Source: an uncultured Clostridium sp.
GTDB lineage: Bacteria; Bacillota; Clostridia; UBA1212; UBA1255
DNA length: 11,333 nt
Direction of reading: 5' to 3'
NCBI GenBank assembly: GCA_900555605.1
Contig: USLW01000036.1
Location: 1 to 11,333 of the forward strand
In this document: one piece after another, positions 7,868 to 11,333 of the stretch
Position numbering within the stretch: position 1 is the stretch's first letter
How the letters are laid out: the number at the start of each line of letters is the position of its first letter
Program-made: the position numbers and the translations under genes
The notes under the pieces: generated by a model
Databases searched by the model: none
Told to the model about the DNA's origin: nothing
Seen by the model: only the letters and a program-made list of their open reading frames with translations

Positions 7868-7898
7868 TTGACTGCAAGTGCAGGTTCAGTGGTATGCT
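7868..7898 (+). promoter_or_regulatory. Candidate promoter of the metallophosphoesterase gene, 19-bp spacer with dyad
   Basis: TTGACT (7868-7873) and TATGCT (7893-7898) are 19 bases apart, two more than optimal, with an extended -10 TG at 7890-7891. A perfect dyad, CTGCA-AG-TGCAG (7872-7883), overlaps the -35 and spacer. Long spacers holding a dyad are typical of promoters activated by MerR-family regulators, but none is encoded here. The promoter may simply work through its extended -10. Confidence 0.55.
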
Positions 7899-7953
7899 GT
7901 CTCTTGTGCGGGATGGAAATTTCCCCTATGTATAAAAGAAGGAAGTGTGCCAT

Positions 7954-9078
7954 ATGCGTTGGCTGCAGATCGGGATGATCGCGCTTATGCTGTGTCTGTT
8001 GATTCTGATAGGAATTTACTTGTATCATTATATAAAACGCACCGCTGCGTTCTGGGGCGTGCATATCGGCAAAAAATACGTCAGATGGATACTTATGATG
8101 GGAACGGCATGTCTGGTGGCGTGTGCGCTTTCTATTTGGAACGTCGGCGCAATTGTGCTGCTGTATCTGGTTTTAACGGCAGCCTGCATGGATCTGATTC
8201 AATTTTTAGTCCGAAAGCTATGGCGGAGAGGAAAAAGGATCTGGGATGCGGTTTACCAATGCGGTCTTGTTCCTGTTATAGCCGCTGCCGCGATCGTTTC
8301 AATAGGCTATTACAATATGACGCATATCCGTGAAACGTCATACACGATTTATACGGAAAAGGCTGTGGAAAATTACCGTATTGCGCTGATTTCCGACCTG
8401 CATTTCGGAACGACGATGGATGAAGCGGAGCTTCAGCGATACTGCGGACAGATTTCCGACTGCGGGCCGGATATTGTTGTGCTGTGCGGTGATATTGTAG
8501 ATGAAAATACCTCTCTAAAACAGATGCAGGCAGCTTTTCAGAAACTCGGAGAGATCAAAAGTACATACGGCATTTTTTTTGTTTACGGTAATCATGATAA
8601 ATCTCAATACCGATCCTCCCCAAACTATACACCTGATGAACTGGCCAAAGCAATTGAGCGCAGCGGTATCCATATCTTAGCTGATGAAACTTATCTGATC
8701 AACGATGATCTTGTACTAATCGGGCGCGACGATGCTGCGGCAAAGGGCGGAAGGAAAAGCAGCGAGATGCTGCTTCAAGATCTCGATACAAGCCGTTTTT
8801 TACTGCTGATTGACCATCAGCCCCTTGCGCTTGCATTGAACAGTACGCTTGCGTATGATCTGCAGGTCTCCGGACATACGCACGGCGGTCAGATTTGGCC
8901 GCTGGGACTGCTTAACCAGGTATTCCGGTTCAACGAATTGAACTACGGATATGAAAAACAGGGGAAGCTGCAGGTGGTTGTTTCATCGGGAATGGGAGGT
9001 TGGGGATATCCCATCAGAACAGAAAAGGTTTCGGAGTACGTAGTGCTTGATATAAAGGGAACCGGAGGGCCTGGCTGA
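7954..9078 (+). CDS. Membrane-anchored metallophosphoesterase (YkuE/YaeI-like)
   Basis: Protein of 374 residues. I chose ATG 7954, eight bases after AAGGAAG (7939-7945), over an in-frame GTG at 7945 that overlaps that ribosome site. The first ~125 residues carry about four hydrophobic segments (near 5-26, 43-62, 65-85 and 105-125). The catalytic domain follows and has the complete calcineurin-like dimetal set: DLH (Asp148, His150), GDIVDE (from Gly179, Asp180), GNHD (Asn213, His214), DHQ (His288) and GHTHGG (His308, His310). All expected metal ligands are present, so it should be active. Because it follows the last helix, the domain's side of the membrane depends on topology. With four helices and an N-in start it would be cytosolic, but the positive loops are not decisive. 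Relatives are called phosphohydrolases or lipid phosphodiesterases; the substrate here is unknown. The gene is followed after 103 bases by the amidase gene, which has its own -10 box, so co-transcription is uncertain. Confidence 0.9.
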   Translation: MRWLQIGMIALMLCLLILIGIYLYHYIKRTAAFWGVHIGKKYVRWILMMGTACLVACALSIWNVGAIVLLYLVLTAACMDLIQFLVRKLWRRGKRIWDAVYQCGLVPVIAAAAIVSIGYYNMTHIRETSYTIYTEKAVENYRIALISDLHFGTTMDEAELQRYCGQISDCGPDIVVLCGDIVDENTSLKQMQAAFQKLGEIKSTYGIFFVYGNHDKSQYRSSPNYTPDELAKAIERSGIHILADETYLINDDLVLIGRDDAAAKGGRKSSEMLLQDLDTSRFLLLIDHQPLALALNSTLAYDLQVSGHTHGGQIWPLGLLNQVFRFNELNYGYEKQGKLQVVVSSGMGGWGYPIRTEKVSEYVVLDIKGTGGPG

Positions 9079-9154
9079 CCGGGGAGGCTAAAATCTGCCG
9101 GATCTGCACATGCTGCCCGCATTTTGCTTGTGACAGGTTAAGCTGCTTCCTGCA

Positions 9155-9174
9155 TATAATAACGTAAGGAGGTG
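9155..9174 (+). promoter_or_regulatory. Consensus -10 box and strong ribosome site before the amidase gene
   Basis: A perfect TATAAT lies at 9155-9160. No good -35 is seen at 17 bp; the nearest candidates (TTGTGA at 9128, GTGACA at 9130) are at 21 and 19 bp. It is followed by TAAGGAGGTG (9165-9174), almost fully complementary to the 16S 3' end and nine bases from the ATG at 9182. If +1 is near 9167, the site would fall at the very 5' end of the message, so translation may instead depend on read-through from the upstream gene. Confidence 0.45.
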
Positions 9175-9181
9175 TGGGAAC

Positions 9182-9730
9182 ATGCTTGAGGTCAAACCCT
9201 ACAACCGTATGCATGCAAAGGAATACGCAAAACGCTGGGCATTTGAGCGAAATCCGCTGTTTTACAGCTTTAGCGGCATCGGCGGCGACTGTACAAGTTT
9301 TATTTCTCAATGTGTATACGCGGGCTGCTGCGTTATGAATGACACTCCGACTTTCGGATGGTATTACAGATCATTAAACGACCGTGCGCCTGCCTGGACC
9401 GGTGTTCCGTATTTCTATCGGTTTATTACTGAAAACGAGGGGGCAGGACCGTTCGGCGAGTCTGTTGCCTCCACGTCTCTCGAATTGGGAGATGTTATCC
9501 AGTTGGGCGATGAAAATGGACGTTTTTATCATTCGTTGCTTGTTACGGGCTTTGAACAGAACGATTATCTCGTCAGTACCCATTCTTACGATGCTTTTAA
9601 TAGGAGACTCAGTACATATTCTTATGAACAGGCCCGGTATATCCACATAACCGGGGTGCGTACAGAGGCCGGGAAAAATACGACCGGATGTTTTGTTGAT
9701 TTGATCAACGGACTGCACATCCATGGCTGA
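9182..9730 (+). CDS. Small putative amidase-domain protein (Amidase_6-like cysteine hydrolase)
   Basis: Protein of 182 residues; the start ATG follows a near-perfect Shine-Dalgarno. The N-terminal YNRMHAKEYAKRWA and then GGDCTSFISQCVYAG resemble the putative amidase domain PF12671 (Tyr-x-x-x-x-Ala-x-x-Tyr-Ala, then D/N-C-T/A-N/S-F-V/I-S-Q). The presumed nucleophile is Cys37 and the presumed general base is His117 in FYHSLLV, preceded by LGDVIQLG, as in NlpC/P60-like papain-fold folds. The protein is little more than the bare domain. Unlike many family members, which are extracellular wall or spore-coat-associated enzymes, it has no signal peptide or membrane segment. Several Cys residues (including Cys45 and Cys49-50) may form bonds or be incidental. 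The natural substrate of this family is not well established. A cytosolic role, or release on lysis or into a mother-cell compartment during sporulation, is possible but not shown here. Confidence 0.78.
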   Translation: MLEVKPYNRMHAKEYAKRWAFERNPLFYSFSGIGGDCTSFISQCVYAGCCVMNDTPTFGWYYRSLNDRAPAWTGVPYFYRFITENEGAGPFGESVASTSLELGDVIQLGDENGRFYHSLLVTGFEQNDYLVSTHSYDAFNRRLSTYSYEQARYIHITGVRTEAGKNTTGCFVDLINGLHIHG

Positions 9731-9743
9731 GGATCATGCGCAT

Positions 9744-9823
9744 TCTCTCGGCAGCCGGAGAGGGAAGCCTTGCAGATTCCGGGCAGCGGCACGATTCACA
9801 GCCGCTGCCCGGCGTCCCTTTTT
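9744..9823. terminator. Hairpins between convergent genes, probable terminator on the + strand
   Basis: A perfect 12-bp stem, CCGGGCAGCGGC (9779-9790) with GCCGCTGCCCGG (9801-9812), has a 10-base loop. Five T residues (9819-9823) follow after a six-base gap, which is longer than ideal. A smaller CTCTC/GAGAG hairpin precedes it (about 9746-9762). The stem lies just beyond the convergent - strand gene, whose stop is 9822-9824, and may block transcription from both sides, though no T-run follows it on the - strand. Confidence 0.65.
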
Positions 9824-10688
9824 AGTAACGGGATCTGCGCTTTCTGCAAAAAGGCAGAACAATTATTAAAGTAAAAGCGTTTACTGACGCTATTATAATC
9901 AATCCTACCGCCGCTTTTTTGAGTCCGCTGGTTTGGTTTCGCACGCCTGCGGCCTCTAACTTCAGTGTGCCGAGGCTGAGATGCGGATATTGAAATTTCA
10001 CTTCGCTGCCGCCTACGGCAGCCAGAGAAATCGTTTGTTCGCCGTCTATGTAAGCGAATGGAGAGATGGTCAGCGTTTCTCCGCTCCGAAAGGTATAATC
10101 AGCCGCGCGTGAGTCTATCTCCCACGCATTTCCTATGATCCGAAAAAAGTCCATAGGAATGAATACCTCTCCGATGTATTGCGCATATCTGATCTGGTAA
10201 GCGGATTGGACCTTTGCTGTGATTTCCATTGATTCATCTGTATTAAATCCGATTCCGTCCTGCAGCTTGGTGGGATAGTTGTGCTGTATTGCTGTAATTT
10301 TCCCGCCTTGCGTAACCAAGCTGAGGAATAGTCCGCGGTATCCGTCCTGATATAAATAGCCGCCGGGATTTACGTTGAGCTGGACGTGCATGGCCTGGAA
10401 GCCCTCCAGCAAACTGCATGAAAATGAAAAGGCGACATACAAACCGGTTCTATCCCAAGCAAACCAATAAGTGATCGGGGAGGAAAATGCTGTTCCTGCA
10501 AAAGGGATTCCCGTACTGGATGACAACTCGAATTCCGCACCGTATTCATCCAGGTCAATGCTTCCGTCCAGTGTCGGCTTATTTGCTTTTGCAGTTCCGG
10601 AAAAAGGTGCAGCAGCAAATACCGGAACCGAAGTTAGTACTGCGGTACAAAGCAGCAGAATTACGGCAATACAAATCGTTCTTTTCAC
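9822..10688 (-). CDS. Secreted protein with C-terminal membrane anchor, possible CBM9/DOMON-like domain
   Basis: Protein of 288 residues. The start is GTG 10688, six bases after AGAGGGGG (10702-10695); an upstream in-frame ATG at 10712 would include that ribosome site and lengthen the pre-peptide. The N-terminal KR, then a Leu/Val-rich core ending VPVFAAA, forms a clear signal peptide cleaved near residue 26. The mature part begins with KPTLDGSIDLDEYG and continues with WFAWDRTGLYVAFSF, the pattern seen at the start of carbohydrate-binding module 9-like and DOMON-like beta-sandwich domains. This is a weak, pattern-level resemblance. Near the C terminus, a hydrophobic helix (about 259-280) is followed by CRKRRSRY, a type I membrane anchor with a positive cytosolic tail. 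There is no LPXTG motif. The protein should be displayed on the outer face of the membrane, perhaps binding a sugar or cofactor. It is monocistronic with its own promoter. I do not recognise a named family. Confidence 0.85.
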   Translation of the reverse strand: MKRTICIAVILLLCTAVLTSVPVFAAAPFSGTAKANKPTLDGSIDLDEYGAEFELSSSTGIPFAGTAFSSPITYWFAWDRTGLYVAFSFSCSLLEGFQAMHVQLNVNPGGYLYQDGYRGLFLSLVTQGGKITAIQHNYPTKLQDGIGFNTDESMEITAKVQSAYQIRYAQYIGEVFIPMDFFRIIGNAWEIDSRAADYTFRSGETLTISPFAYIDGEQTISLAAVGGSEVKFQYPHLSLGTLKLEAAGVRNQTSGLKKAAVGLIIIASVNAFTLIIVLPFCRKRRSRY

Positions 10689-10751
10689 AAAATACCCCCT
10701 CTGAAATTTCATTTTAATGATTTTTGCTATATCAAACCAGCCTTTTCTGTA

Positions 10752-10780
10752 TATTAAAAGAACAGAGCCTTTTTTGTCAA
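10752..10780 (-). promoter_or_regulatory. Promoter of the secreted anchored protein gene
   Basis: On the - strand a perfect TTGACA lies at 10780-10775. It is followed after 16-18 bases by an AT-rich -10 region (TTTAAT at 10758-10753, or TAATAT at 10756-10751). The leader of about 60 bases to the GTG at 10688 shows nothing else obvious. The exact -10 register is uncertain. Confidence 0.65.
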
Positions 10781-10846
10781 ATCCTTTGTATGAAAATCCG
10801 TGATTCTAAAAGGGAAAGTGCAGGCTTTTTTATGCCGAACTTCAAA

Positions 10847-10900
10847 TATAAAAAAATAAAGCCCTTTCTTTCAAAACATCATTGCTTCGATAAAGGGCTT
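10847..10900 (-). terminator. Intrinsic terminator of the tRNA-Gly-tRNA-Thr operon
   Basis: On the - strand AAGCCCTTT (10900-10892) pairs with AAAGGGCTT (10867-10859), then the sequence runs into TA and a T-run (10856-10851). The stem begins at the base immediately after the encoded CCA end of tRNA-Thr. 3' processing must therefore cut right at the foot of the hairpin. Confidence 0.85.
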
Positions 10901-10976
<76 letters not shown>

Positions 10977-10984
10977 CTGCATAT

Positions 10985-11058
10985 TGGAGCGGGTGAGGGG
11001 AATCGAACCCCCGTAGTCAGCTTGGGAAGCTGATATTCTGCCATTGAACTACACCCGC
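10985..11058 (-). tRNA. tRNA-Gly, anticodon CCC
   Basis: A 74-base cloverleaf with encoded CCA. The acceptor is GCGGGTG/CACCCGC with discriminator T, the anticodon stem is TCAGC/GCTGA around loop TTCCCAA (anticodon CCC, reading GGG), and the T stem is GGGGG/CCCCT with loop TTCGATT. It is the first gene of the two-tRNA unit. A dedicated CCC isoacceptor fits a genome that uses GGG codons. Confidence 0.97.
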
Positions 11059-11075
11059 GCTTTTCTTTCAAAACA

Positions 11076-11102
11076 GCTTCTTAAGCAGCAGCTCAAAGAA
11101 GC
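11076..11102 (-). other. Leader hairpin of the tRNA transcript
   Basis: GCTTCTT and AAGAAGC (7 bp, at 11102-11096 and 11082-11076 on the - strand) flank a 13-base loop. The stem begins about where transcription from the promoter upstream should start. The RNA would open with a hairpin ahead of the RNase P site of tRNA-Gly. Confidence 0.45.
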
Positions 11103-11109
11103 AAGGTGT

Positions 11110-11138
11110 ATGATAGCATATTTGTTTTATTTTGTCTA
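11110..11138 (-). promoter_or_regulatory. Promoter of the tRNA-Gly-tRNA-Thr operon
   Basis: On the - strand TAGACA (11138-11133) and TATCAT (11115-11110) have a 17-base spacer, with an extended -10 TG one base upstream of the -10 hexamer. This is a strong stable-RNA-type promoter. The start would be near 11103, giving a leader of about 45 bases before tRNA-Gly. Confidence 0.8.
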
Positions 11139-11163
11139 TACCTGCTGAAAAAATTTTCTGCCT

Positions 11164-11194
11164 GCAGCAGTGTGCGGGAAATGCACACTGCTGC
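11164..11194 (-). terminator. Strong hairpin directly after the stop of the edge gene, possible terminator
   Basis: GCAGCAGTGTGC (11194-11183 on the - strand, as its complement pair) and its exact partner at 11175-11164 form a 12-bp stem with a 7-base loop, starting at the base after the TGA. A T-run follows only at 11153-11148, about ten bases downstream, so termination may be inefficient. The region between 11059 and 11163 otherwise holds the tRNA promoter and leader. Confidence 0.6.
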
Positions 11195-11333
11195 TCAGAA
11201 GGTCAGCTCCGCCTGCTGCGCTTTCAGAATTTCTGCGGATTGTCCGAGCTTTTGATATTCTTCCCGGGAGAGCGGAGTGAACTTGATGGTAAGCCCCAAC
11301 TCGTAACTCTTCATCAGGATGTCCTTGAGCAAG
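11195..11333 (-). CDS. 3' end of an unrecognised gene, truncated by window edge
   Basis: An open - strand frame enters from the window edge and ends at TGA 11197-11195, giving the last 45 residues of a protein. The visible part includes ELGLTIKFTPLSREEYQKLG and ends QQAELTF. It is charged and soluble, predicted helical toward the end. The strong hairpin placed directly after the stop and the non-random amino-acid make-up support a real gene. The fragment is too short for me to assign a family. Confidence 0.6.
   Translation of the reverse strand, partial: LLKDILMKSYELGLTIKFTPLSREEYQKLGQSAEILKAQQAELTF

Noticed and set aside
10689..10712. ATG start for the secreted protein at 10712
   Set aside because: The AGAGGGGG ribosome site sits between it and GTG 10688, and the shorter form gives a cleaner signal peptide.
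10859..10900. Inverted repeat next to tRNA-Thr as a possible integration attachment site
   Set aside because: It is a terminator hairpin with a T-run. No duplicate of the tRNA 3' end and no integrase gene is present in the window.

Overview
This window looks like a chromosomal segment of a Bacillota (Firmicutes) bacterium, most likely class Clostridia. The reasons are strong Shine-Dalgarno sequences, GTG starts used next to good ribosome sites, a DUF1385 (YqhQ)-prmC pair, an EpsG-type polymerase, and tRNAs with encoded CCA. Base composition looks intermediate. No genus can be assigned, and I see no insertion sequence, phage gene, CRISPR array or rRNA.

Layout. (1) Bases 2-2472 on the + strand hold the 3' part of an AMP-forming acyl-CoA synthetase/ligase, followed 38 bases later by an EpsG/Wzy-like multi-pass membrane protein. 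They are probably the end of a cell-surface polysaccharide operon that starts outside the window. (2) Bases 2514-4444 on the - strand hold a two-gene operon: DUF1385 membrane protein (yqhQ-like), then prmC, the release-factor glutamine methyltransferase. The two overlap by ATGA. (3) Bases 4596-7769 on the + strand hold one large gene for a cytosolic glycoside hydrolase resembling GH106 (alpha-L-rhamnosidase family), followed by a terminator. The genes of (2) and (3) diverge from a compact symmetric promoter pair that shares one palindromic -35 hexamer. (4) Bases 7954-9730 on the + strand hold a membrane-anchored metallophosphoesterase and a small putative cysteine amidase, each with its own candidate promoter. 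(5) Bases 9822-10688 on the - strand hold a secreted protein with a C-terminal membrane anchor and a possible carbohydrate-binding beta-sandwich. (6) Bases 10901-11058 on the - strand hold tRNA-Gly(CCC) then tRNA-Thr(GGT), with a promoter upstream and an intrinsic terminator directly abutting the Thr CCA end. (7) The window ends in the 3' end of an unrecognised - strand gene.

Several genes touch the envelope or glycans (polymer synthesis, glycan hydrolysis, a surface-anchored possible sugar binder, a putative amidase, a membrane phosphoesterase). However, strands alternate and most genes have their own promoters and terminators. I therefore see a mosaic of small transcription units rather than one integrated system. 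The most distinctive feature is the shared -35 divergent promoter at 4503-4554.
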